The position numbers and the translations under genes were made by a program. The notes under the pieces are model-generated. The model was not told the DNA's origin. It saw only the letters and a program-made list of their open reading frames with translations, and did no database searches. 7,514 nucleotides of DNA from Akkermansiaceae bacterium (GTDB lineage: Bacteria > Verrucomicrobiota > Verrucomicrobiia > Verrucomicrobiales > Akkermansiaceae). Position 1 is the first letter of the stretch, and each line of letters starts with the position of its first letter. Positions 1 through 5,912 of this stretch are shown one piece after another. The stretch is taken from contig JALZUI010000172.1 of the NCBI GenBank assembly GCA_023301545.1, forward strand, positions 1-7,514. The letters are read 5' to 3'.

Positions 1-179
1 GCCATCTCGACATCATAGTAGAAACCGTTGTCCACAGGAGGTCCACCAGCTAACTGGGCATCAGGAAACAAACGAAGAATCGCCGTTGCCAAAACGTGAG
101 CAGCAGAGTGATTTAAGCGTTCAAAATCAGTCATTTGATTACGCTCATCGAGAGTCTTACGTGAGTTATCTTCAGCCAT
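1..179 (-). CDS. thrS: Threonyl-tRNA synthetase, N-terminal part (cut by window edge)
   Basis: ThrRS charges tRNA-Thr in the cytoplasm and hydrolyses misacylated Ser-tRNA-Thr. Only the first 59 codons are here; the gene runs off the left edge. The translation contains NHSAAHVLATAI followed by FPDAQLAGGPPVDNGFYYD, the opening of the ThrRS editing domain. HSAAH at residues 24-28 is the HxxxH zinc/editing motif (His73/His77 in E. coli). Because that motif lies only 23 residues from the start, the N-terminal TGS (N1) domain of most bacterial ThrRS is missing. An in-frame TAG at 210-212 rules out a longer N-terminus. AlaRS and the free-standing AlaX editing proteins share the HxxxH fold, but GGPPVDNGFYYD is ThrRS-like. 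It lies 26 bases after bioD and is probably co-transcribed. The bases before the ATG are AT-rich with no Shine-Dalgarno site. Family call firm; the rest of the enzyme is not visible. Confidence 0.88.
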   Translation of the reverse strand, partial: MAEDNSRKTLDERNQMTDFERLNHSAAHVLATAILRLFPDAQLAGGPPVDNGFYYDVEM

Positions 180-205
180 AATGTTTATAAAATTTGTTGA
201 GGGTA

Positions 206-895
206 TTAACTATTGGATATTTGGAAATGCAATGGCAAATCGAGTAAATTCGGCATTTTGAGAGCCTTACGCAAAGGAGCGCTAGACACGGAGCCTCCTC
301 CCAGAGGAATCTCAGCCAAGCAAGGACACGGCATTAACGCATCCAAAACCTCGCGGTTAGTTTGTTGCGCATGACTATATTCAGACTCCTCGATCGTATT
401 CAGGACATAGCCCAGTAGCGGAAGCCCCGCCTGTAGCACCGCCCGTGCAGTAAGAAGACTATGGTTGAGCGCGCCCAGCTTATTAGCGACTACAATGATA
501 ACAGGCCGTCCTAGCGCCACCGCTAAATCATCCATCCCCCACTCTACAGTTACCGGTACCGCCCAGCCTCCAGCACCTTCTATGAGTAAGCCGTCATCCG
601 ACAAACTATTCAATGAGGTCGCTAAGTCTAAAGCGGATGGACAAGCGTGGTCTAAACTAACAGGAGCCGCTGGCTCTGACAAAAATAGCGGGTTAATCTC
701 TTGATCGGTATAGCTATAACCCGCAGTCGAATTTACAGCCTGCAGAGCCGTAACATCCTCACGACCTCCACAGCAAACCGGCTTTACTCCCAGCGTCTTT
801 AATCCAGCAGCATTAAAATAGGCTAAAAGAGTACTAGAGACCATCGTTTTACCGACATCCGTATCAGTCCCAGTGATAAAAACACCCTGCGCCAT
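206..895 (-). CDS. bioD: ATP-dependent dethiobiotin synthetase BioD
   Basis: BioD closes the ureido ring of biotin: 7,8-diaminopelargonate + CO2 + ATP gives dethiobiotin, the penultimate step, in the cytoplasm. Counting from the ATG at 913, the P-loop GTDTDVGKT is at residues 15-23, KPV at 44-46 (substrate/phosphate Lys), EGAGGW at 112-117, and VANKLGALNHSLLT at 142-155, which matches the conserved VxxKLGxxNHxxLT segment. Length (229 or 235 aa) fits the family (about 225 aa in E. coli). I prefer the ATG at 895: it puts the usual few residues before the FITGTDTDVGKT strand, has an AGGG just upstream, and begins 5 bases after the preceding short gene stops. The ATG at 913 adds six residues and overlaps that gene by 13 bases. 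No other biotin gene is in the window, so bioD is detached from a bio cluster and sits between c-di-AMP and ThrRS genes. Function certain by motif; start uncertain. Confidence 0.95.
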   Translation of the reverse strand: MAQGVFITGTDTDVGKTMVSSTLLAYFNAAGLKTLGVKPVCCGGREDVTALQAVNSTAGYSYTDQEINPLFLSEPAAPVSLDHACPSALDLATSLNSLSDDGLLIEGAGGWAVPVTVEWGMDDLAVALGRPVIIVVANKLGALNHSLLTARAVLQAGLPLLGYVLNTIEESEYSHAQQTNREVLDALMPCPCLAEIPLGGGSVSSAPLRKALKMPNLLDLPLHFQISNS

Positions 896-900
896 AGTCC

Positions 901-1056
901 CTAGTCTGTCCATTGAGCACCAGGAATCGGGGCTCGATAACTAAAAGGCTCTTGAACCACTTGCTGACGAATTAGGAACCAGATCACCACTGCTAATATC
1001 AGAGAAATTAGCTTAGAAAACCAGTTTTTGGTCATTACTTTAAACAACTTTTTCAT
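901..1056 (-). CDS. 51-aa single-pass membrane protein resembling the CdaR/YbbR membrane anchor
   Basis: This short frame starts at ATG 1056 and stops at TAG 901-903. It begins inside the last codons of cdaA (17-base overlap, different frame) and ends just before bioD. The product opens MKKLFKVMTKNW, with Lys 2, 3, 6 and 10, then a hydrophobic helix at about residues 12-29 containing KLISLILAVVIWFLI, then about 22 residues ending PGAQWTD. The basic N-terminus predicts a cytoplasmic N-terminus and an exported tail. The NW-x-x-KL-x-SL-x-LA-x-x-x-W pattern is typical of the N-terminal anchor of CdaR (YbbR), the membrane regulator encoded just after cdaA in many bacteria, but the repeated extracytoplasmic YbbR domains are absent. 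bioD follows immediately, leaving no room for a decayed remainder. A second ATG at 1035 would trim seven residues. I infer a CdaA partner; translation is unproven. Alternatives are a vestige of cdaR or a small lineage-specific protein. Confidence 0.7.
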   Translation of the reverse strand: MKKLFKVMTKNWFSKLISLILAVVIWFLIRQQVVQEPFSYRAPIPGAQWTD

Positions 1057-1828
1057 TCTTACTTGGGGTTCCTATTAGTTCACTCAGGCGGGTACGAAAC
1101 TCTTCAATTGTGAGTCCTCGTTCCAACTTTGAATCTTTAGCGATACTGATCTTGCCTGTTTCTTCACTGACAATGACTGCGATCGCGTCCGTCTCTTCGG
1201 CCAATCCTAAACCTGCACGGTGACGAAGACCAATAGCGCGATCACTAAGCTCCCGCTGTGAAACTGGAAACAGACAACCCGCAGCCACGATTCGGCGGTT
1301 ACTGATAAACATTCCGCCATCATGCAGGGTCGTTTTTGGGAAAAAGATACTTTCGGTTAAACTTTGCGTAAAAGTAGCCCCGACCTCTACCCCTGTATCG
1401 GAATAATCACCCAATCCAATATTACGCTCTAACGCAATTAAGGCTCCGTGGCGGTTACGAGAGAGTGACTGAACGGTCTCAACCAATTCATCGAGGAATT
1501 TGTCTTCGTCCTTTTGGTTCGCTGAAAACCAATTGGCACTACCGATACGAGCAAAGGTACTCCTCAGTTCAGGTTGAAAGATCACAAGTAACCCCAAGGC
1601 CAAAAGCGCCGCTGCCCGGGTTAGGATCCACTCCACAACCTTCAGATCTAACAGCACGGTAACAATGGTAACAAAGAGCAGGGTTCCGCCGATTCCTAAA
1701 AAGATATTCGCTCCCTTTGAGTTCCGTAAGGCCGCAAACAAAGTATAGAGCGCCACCCACAAGATTAAGATCTCGATAAAAGCGCGGTAATGCTCAGCTA
1801 TAAACTCTATGACTTTGGTTAAATCCAT
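1040..1828 (-). CDS. cdaA: Membrane diadenylate cyclase CdaA (DacA)
   Basis: CdaA condenses two ATP into cyclic di-AMP, a second messenger known in other bacteria to control potassium/osmolyte transport and cell-wall homeostasis. The 262-aa product (B. subtilis CdaA is about 273) has three membrane helices at about residues 16-34, 41-60 and 66-85, then FQPELR (84-89), then the cytoplasmic DAC domain. The domain shows GALIALERNIGL at 128-139, LHDGG at 168-172 and RHR at 202-204, the two catalytic motifs. The usual DGA is DGG here (Gly172), a small change at the active-site loop; the metal-binding Asp170 and RHR are intact, so activity is likely. The ATG at 1828 gives a normal N-terminus; no Shine-Dalgarno site precedes it. 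The downstream CdaR-like short gene supports the identity. I see no glmM, the other common partner in the cdaA-cdaR-glmM operon. Confidence 0.95.
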   Translation of the reverse strand: MDLTKVIEFIAEHYRAFIEILILWVALYTLFAALRNSKGANIFLGIGGTLLFVTIVTVLLDLKVVEWILTRAAALLALGLLVIFQPELRSTFARIGSANWFSANQKDEDKFLDELVETVQSLSRNRHGALIALERNIGLGDYSDTGVEVGATFTQSLTESIFFPKTTLHDGGMFISNRRIVAAGCLFPVSQRELSDRAIGLRHRAGLGLAEETDAIAVIVSEETGKISIAKDSKLERGLTIEEFRTRLSELIGTPSKNEKVV

Positions 1829-1833
1829 CTAAC

Positions 1834-1863
1834 TATATACTAAAGCTAAACTTCTCCCATCAA
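1834..1863 (-). promoter_or_regulatory. Possible sigma-70-type promoter of cdaA
   Basis: Read on the minus strand, TTGATG (1863-1858) is followed after 18 bases by TATATA (1839-1834). Each box matches the consensus at four of six positions. The -10 box ends 5 bases before the cdaA ATG, so transcription would begin at or within the start codon, implying a leaderless or nearly leaderless mRNA. The match is weak and could be chance in AT-rich sequence; the position upstream of an operon is the main support. Confidence 0.25.
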
Positions 1864-1875
1864 GCAAGGAGAAGT
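1850..1875. repeat. Perfect 8-bp inverted repeat upstream of cdaA
   Basis: ACTTCTCC (1850-1857) and GGAGAAGT (1868-1875) are exact reverse complements around a 10-base spacer. The element lies 22 bases upstream of the cdaA ATG and 73 bases past the AI-2E family gene. It could be a two-half-site operator, since the half-site centres are 18 bp apart and the possible cdaA -35 box falls in the spacer. It could also be a transcript hairpin ending the AI-2E message, but on the minus strand it is followed only by GTTTAGCTTTAG, with no real U-run, so it is a poor intrinsic terminator. Existence certain; role unknown. Confidence 0.5.
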
Positions 1876-1947
1876 CGCAGAATTTATGCAGAGCAAGCAT
1901 TTACTCCCCAGAGCCCCTCCTGAAGAAAGACTTCAAACACATCTAAG

Positions 1948-3384
1948 TCACGCAGCGGCGCCATCTGCCATAACGCGCTTTTGCCAAATGTAGCGGCTAA
2001 AGAGAACCTTAACCGAAGCGGTTAAAGGAACAGCCAAAAGAGCGCCTAAGAACCCACCGAGCAACAGAGACCAGAACAGCATCGAGAAAATCACCGTCAT
2101 AGGATGAAGCCCTACAGAATCACCCACGATCTTAGGCGCAGTAACGAGGGAGTTAATTTGCTGCACAATGACAAAAATAGCCACGACCATCACCACGTAC
2201 ATCCAAGGGTTATCTCCGATCCAGTATTGATTTTCTGTGATCGAGTAATGCGCGTATGCTGTTACGGCCGCAGGGACTAAACAAATGATATTTCCAAGGA
2301 AAGGAATCACCCCAAGAACAGCCAGCGCAATTCCGATCAACACAGCAAATGGATGCCCGAAGAACATCAGAACTAGACCAACTAAGACTCCATCGATCAC
2401 CGAGACCAAAACCTGACCACGAAAGAACGCGATCAGGTAGGAATTAATTTCGCCCAATACATCGCCCACTTCGTCCTTAAACTTAGAGGCTCGCAGCGGA
2501 ATGAAGCGCTGCCAATTTTGCTGAATGACCGAGCTCTCCTTAAGGAAAAAGAAGAGATAAATAGGAACTAGGATAAATCCAAGAGCGTAACCCAAGACAC
2601 CGAAAAATTTTGAGGTTCCCCGCGTGACCGCATCGACCACCTTACGAGTCAAATCAGGAGCTGAATTCCCGACCATTTCCAGGAAAGAGTTCGTAGAGAA
2701 ATACGATCCAACACCCGTAGGCTTAGCCTCCGCGTCTTCAACAATCACGGCCTTAGCGGGCAGTGAAAACCCATTCTCCTCGTATTGCTTATGTAGCAAC
2801 TCTTTGATATTAGGAACTTCAATTTCAGAGACTCCTTCACCAAGCGTGAACTCATCACTCTCAGGAGCTAAATCAACGTTTTCGACAGAGGGCTGAATCG
2901 TGACTCCTTCACCTTCTTTTGCGCTCTCGATAGTCGCATCTTCCTTGCCCTGCGCTTTTTTGATGAAATCTTGTATTGGGCCAGGCAATACCGAGACTAC
3001 ACCTTCCATTTCTCCAATATCACGGAACATTTTCTGCCCCTTTTTGAGATACTCGCCTTTGTTTTCATTGAGCTTAGTGACCTGACTCGAAAGCGGCTTT
3101 GCGATCATCCAGCTGAAGGTTACAATAGCTAATGCGGAAACGACAAAAACAACCAAGATAGCCTTAATCCGACTTAACTTCCGTCGTTCCAACCAAGAAA
3201 CAATTGGCTCGATCAAGTAGGCTAATATCCCCGCCACCGCCAAGGGAACAAGAACCGGCTGTAAGTACGCTAAAACCTCACCAGAAAGCCATATACTACC
3301 GACCACGAGCGAGCCAATCACGACGATACAAAATGCGGTCAATGCGTTATACCACACCTTTTTTTGAAATTTAGACGGAACCAT
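1948..3384 (-). CDS. AI-2E family (PerM/TqsA/YdiK) membrane transporter with acidic insertion
   Basis: Members of this inner-membrane family export or exchange varied solutes (AI-2 in E. coli TqsA; Na+/H+ exchange in some relatives). The substrate cannot be read from sequence. The product is 478 aa against about 350 usual. Hydrophobic segments lie near residues 13-34, 40-60, 74-96, 263-282, 325-342, 345-380, 394-411 and 431-460. Family signatures are EPIVSWLERRKLSR (59-72), FRGQ (321-324), PFLGNII (361-367) and PKIVGDSVGLHPMTVI (417-432). The extra length is an acidic, low-hydrophobicity stretch at about 145-225, between the third and fourth segments. The ATG at 3384 is preceded closely by TATCTCTC; a GGAGGGAG sits about 18-25 bases upstream, too far for a normal ribosome site, and no in-frame start suits it better. 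The gene stands alone, 119 bases before cdaA on the same strand. Family certain; substrate unknown. Confidence 0.9.
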   Translation of the reverse strand: MVPSKFQKKVWYNALTAFCIVVIGSLVVGSIWLSGEVLAYLQPVLVPLAVAGILAYLIEPIVSWLERRKLSRIKAILVVFVVSALAIVTFSWMIAKPLSSQVTKLNENKGEYLKKGQKMFRDIGEMEGVVSVLPGPIQDFIKKAQGKEDATIESAKEGEGVTIQPSVENVDLAPESDEFTLGEGVSEIEVPNIKELLHKQYEENGFSLPAKAVIVEDAEAKPTGVGSYFSTNSFLEMVGNSAPDLTRKVVDAVTRGTSKFFGVLGYALGFILVPIYLFFFLKESSVIQQNWQRFIPLRASKFKDEVGDVLGEINSYLIAFFRGQVLVSVIDGVLVGLVLMFFGHPFAVLIGIALAVLGVIPFLGNIICLVPAAVTAYAHYSITENQYWIGDNPWMYVVMVVAIFVIVQQINSLVTAPKIVGDSVGLHPMTVIFSMLFWSLLLGGFLGALLAVPLTASVKVLFSRYIWQKRVMADGAAA

Positions 3385-3418
3385 GAGAGATACTCTATAA
3401 ACTCCCTCCAGAATTGCG

Positions 3419-3424
3419 ATTATA
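3419..3424 (-). promoter_or_regulatory. Possible -10 box for the AI-2E family gene
   Basis: The minus strand reads a perfect TATAAT here, 34 bases before the ATG at 3384, inside the 139-base divergent spacer. No convincing -35 hexamer is found 16-18 bases upstream. A start near 3412 would give a leader of about 28 bases. A perfect -10 in a divergent promoter region is reasonable, but one hexamer alone is weak evidence. Confidence 0.3.
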
Positions 3425-3523
3425 AAATCAACCGAAATTCACACTCGCATGAAGTAAGATAACTCTAATCAGCAAGGGAATAAAAGTTGCATTTTCCTAC
3501 GCCCCTTAATACAAGACTGCGAC

Positions 3524-4909
3524 ATGGCAAAAATGAACACCCTAGAGAAGGCTTTGGAAATTAATTTGGACACCGCTTTTTATGGCACTTTTGCCGAGAT
3601 TGGCGCGGGACAAGAAGTCGCAAACTGGTTCTTCCGTGCCTCTGCGAGTGCCGGAACGGTCGCTAAGAGTATTTCGGCTTATGACATGTCCGTAAGTGAC
3701 GCTATTTATGGGAAGGTTAAACGTTACGTCTCACGTGAGCGCCTGCTCTCCATGATGTCATACGAATATGATAACCTCCTAGAACGAGTCGGCGAAGAGG
3801 TCGGCCAAGAACGCTCCTTTTTCACCTTTTGTAATACCGTCAGAGCCCGAGGCTACAATGATACGGCGGAATGTTTTGGTTGGATGGGAGTTCGTTTCCA
3901 GCTCGAACCTGGAGTCCCTCCGACCGATGTTTTCATCCATGTTCGCCTGCTGGACAAAAAAAATCTCGACCAAATGGAAGCGCTCGGCGTGTTGGGAGTA
4001 AACCTAGTCTATGCCGCTTACAAGCACCGCCATGACTTAAAAGCCTTTGTCGAATCGCTCATCGATGGCATTGACCAAGGACGAGTAGAAATCGATATGC
4101 TCAAGTTCTCAGGTCACAAGTTCGAAAATCATGACAACCGCCTCTGCGCCCTCCAGCTCGTGCGCAGCCGCCTCGCGGTCACGGCCATGTTCAATGCAAA
4201 TGGAGAGGTCGTACAAGCGGCCGAAGAACTCTACGGACGTCCGATCGTCCTGCTCCGTGGCAGCTTCCACCCTGTCGCAAATATTCACTTGGACCTCATT
4301 CGAAAAACTAAGGAACAATTCACAAAAACGCTCCCGAAAGAAAGCCAAGGGAAAGTGCTGGAACTCTGTGAGATTTCGATGGCTAACATGCTGCGGGGTG
4401 AAGAAGTCGATACAATGGATCTCGAAGACTTCCTCGATCGCGCAAACGCCCTAAAGGCGCTCGGAAAAACTGTCATCATCTCTCGTTGCCCTGAATTCTA
4501 CCGTCTCATCGAGGTGCTGAACCGATACTCTAAGCTTCCAACCGCTATTATCTTATCCATCGGTCTCTTACACGAACTCTTTAAGGACAAATGGTCCGAA
4601 GGACTTGATGGCGGAGTCTTAGAGTCTTTTGGCCGTCTCTTTAAAAACGAAAACAAGCTCTATGTAAGTAGCTGGTATAACAAAACTAAAGGAAGCATTG
4701 TGACCTCTGACATTTACAAATGCCCAGATAAGTACCGTCACCTCTACACCCACTTTCTGGAAAACGGAATGGTCAACAGTATCGAATACGCAAAGATCGA
4801 CTCTCTAAAATATAATGGCCGCGAAATCCTGAAAATGATCTCTAACAATGATGAAAAATGGAAAGAGCTCGTCCCTGAGGAAGCCCATTGTTATGTAGGA
4901 AAGCTCTAA
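3524..4909 (+). CDS. Conserved cytoplasmic protein of unknown function (461 aa)
   Basis: I recognise this as a widely conserved but uncharacterised family, recalled mainly from Cyanobacteria, Bacteroidota and Verrucomicrobiota; its function is not established. Conserved-looking N-terminal blocks are LEKALEINLD (7-16), GTFAEIGAGQEVANWFF (21-37) and SAYDMSVSDAIYG (51-63). As I remember, relatives carry unhelpful names such as 'TonB-dependent receptor' or 'nicotinate-nucleotide adenylyltransferase'. The first is not supported: no signal peptide, TonB box or barrel is visible. The second may stem from GSFHPVANIH at 246-255, which loosely resembles the GxFxPxHxGH nucleotidyltransferase motif but lacks the first His and the Gly. 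There are no evident membrane helices, so the protein is probably cytoplasmic. The middle region is rich in His and charged residues. The start may be ATG 3524 or ATG 3533 (Met4); neither has a Shine-Dalgarno site. The mutarotase gene follows after 43 bases. Gene certain, function unknown. Confidence 0.9.
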   Translation: MAKMNTLEKALEINLDTAFYGTFAEIGAGQEVANWFFRASASAGTVAKSISAYDMSVSDAIYGKVKRYVSRERLLSMMSYEYDNLLERVGEEVGQERSFFTFCNTVRARGYNDTAECFGWMGVRFQLEPGVPPTDVFIHVRLLDKKNLDQMEALGVLGVNLVYAAYKHRHDLKAFVESLIDGIDQGRVEIDMLKFSGHKFENHDNRLCALQLVRSRLAVTAMFNANGEVVQAAEELYGRPIVLLRGSFHPVANIHLDLIRKTKEQFTKTLPKESQGKVLELCEISMANMLRGEEVDTMDLEDFLDRANALKALGKTVIISRCPEFYRLIEVLNRYSKLPTAIILSIGLLHELFKDKWSEGLDGGVLESFGRLFKNENKLYVSSWYNKTKGSIVTSDIYKCPDKYRHLYTHFLENGMVNSIEYAKIDSLKYNGREILKMISNNDEKWKELVPEEAHCYVGKL

Positions 4910-4952
4910 ATAGCCAACCGAAACGCCGCAAACCAATTAATAATCATTCAGC

Positions 4953-5843
4953 ATGGATACGACCTCTCTTCAATCACTGATTGCCCCCTGTTCAGACCTC
5001 TCGCTAGATCTATCCATTCCTGACTACCCTGTGCTGGCTGTCAGCAACGAGTTCTGTGAGGCCAAAGTGGCTCTGCATGGCGCTCACCTCTATGAATGGA
5101 CCCCAACGGGTCAGCAGCCCGTTATCTACACTAGTCCAACCGCCATCTATCGCGAAGGAAAGGCGATCCGTGGAGGAGTACCCGTTTGCTGGCCGTGGTT
5201 CAATGCTCACCCTACTGATTCCTCTCTCCCTTCCCACGGAATAGGTCGTAACCGATTCTGGAATCTCCTCGCGGTTGAGTCACACCCAACACAAGGCTCC
5301 ATCATTACGCTCTCACTAAATGCAAATGCTGAAACTAAGGCGATTTGGCCATTTGAGTTCGAAGCCACGGTGAAAATCACCCTCGGTAGCGAAGCGAAAA
5401 TCGAACTAACAACCACCAATCCTAGTGAGCAAAAGCTAACGATTGGTGGAGCGCTGCATACCTACCTCCACGTAAGCGACGCCCAAAAAGTGACTATCAC
5501 AGGATTAGAAGGTGCAGAATACCTTGATACCGTTGGCGAACACACCAAGCGCCAACAAGCAGGCTCCATCAAAATCGAAGGCGAAGTTGACCGTATTTAT
5601 TACGGAACAACTGGCGAAATCACGATCAAAGACACGAACCGCAATATCACCGTTAGTCGAGGAGGAAGTGAGTGTGCCGTGGTCTGGAACCCCTGGATTG
5701 AAAAAGCTAAGGGACTAGGTGACCTCCCCGACGAAGCCTACTCTGACTTTGTCTGTATCGAAGCCGCCAACGCTCTCCATGACCTACACGAGCTCTCTGC
5801 TGGCGAAAGCCATACGCTATCCACAACCATTAAAACCGGGTAA
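4953..5843 (+). CDS. yeaD: D-hexose-6-phosphate mutarotase (YeaD-like aldose-1-epimerase family)
   Basis: This enzyme interconverts alpha and beta anomers of hexose 6-phosphates, such as glucose 6-phosphate, in the cytoplasm at the entry of glycolysis. Its 296 aa match E. coli YeaD (294 aa). Motifs in order: GAHLYEW (43-49), IRGGVPVCWPWF (72-83), with Arg73 in the phosphate-binding region, SHGIGRNRFW (94-103), with His95 as the likely catalytic acid, LHTYLHVSD (168-176), with His169 for sugar binding, and VWNPWIEKA (244-252) leading to CIEAAN (268-273), with Glu270 as the likely catalytic base. All expected residues are present, so it should be active. The RGG…WPWF and CIEAAN signatures favour the phosphorylated-sugar subfamily over galactose mutarotase. 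It follows the unknown gene by 43 bases and is probably co-transcribed with it. No Shine-Dalgarno site precedes the ATG. The gene symbol is by similarity. Confidence 0.9.
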   Translation: MDTTSLQSLIAPCSDLSLDLSIPDYPVLAVSNEFCEAKVALHGAHLYEWTPTGQQPVIYTSPTAIYREGKAIRGGVPVCWPWFNAHPTDSSLPSHGIGRNRFWNLLAVESHPTQGSIITLSLNANAETKAIWPFEFEATVKITLGSEAKIELTTTNPSEQKLTIGGALHTYLHVSDAQKVTITGLEGAEYLDTVGEHTKRQQAGSIKIEGEVDRIYYGTTGEITIKDTNRNITVSRGGSECAVVWNPWIEKAKGLGDLPDEAYSDFVCIEAANALHDLHELSAGESHTLSTTIKTG

Positions 5844-5912
5844 AGCCAGAAAACTGAAATTATTATCGCCCTGACACCGCTTACAAATTACTACCCATAC
5901 GTAAATAAATTC

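Noticed and set aside
1886..1993. 35-codon plus-strand frame between cdaA and the AI-2E family gene
   Set aside because: It runs antisense into the end of the AI-2E family gene, has no ribosome site and shows no recognisable protein feature.
2009..2025. TTAACCG-AAG-CGGTTAA inverted repeat, 7 bp with a 3-base loop
   Set aside because: It lies inside the 3' coding part of the AI-2E family gene and has no following U-run. The encoded residues (TASVKVLF) explain the sequence, so I do not call it a terminator or operator.
2624..3085. Two plus-strand frames opposite the acidic insertion of the AI-2E family gene
   Set aside because: They are antisense to an intact gene whose signatures are clear on both sides; Ser/Thr-rich shadows of a Glu-rich stretch.
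3487..3515. TTGCAT-N17-TACAAG as a promoter for the gene at 3524
   Set aside because: Only three of six and four of six consensus matches; too weak to separate from chance in this short spacer.
4131..4454. 107-codon plus-strand frame inside the conserved unknown gene
   Set aside because: It is a frame-shifted shadow, Ser/Lys/Arg-rich with no domain, wholly within a well-conserved gene.
3524..4909. Reading the conserved unknown protein as a TonB-dependent receptor
   Set aside because: It has no signal peptide, no TonB box, no plug domain and no beta-barrel pattern, and is much shorter than such receptors.
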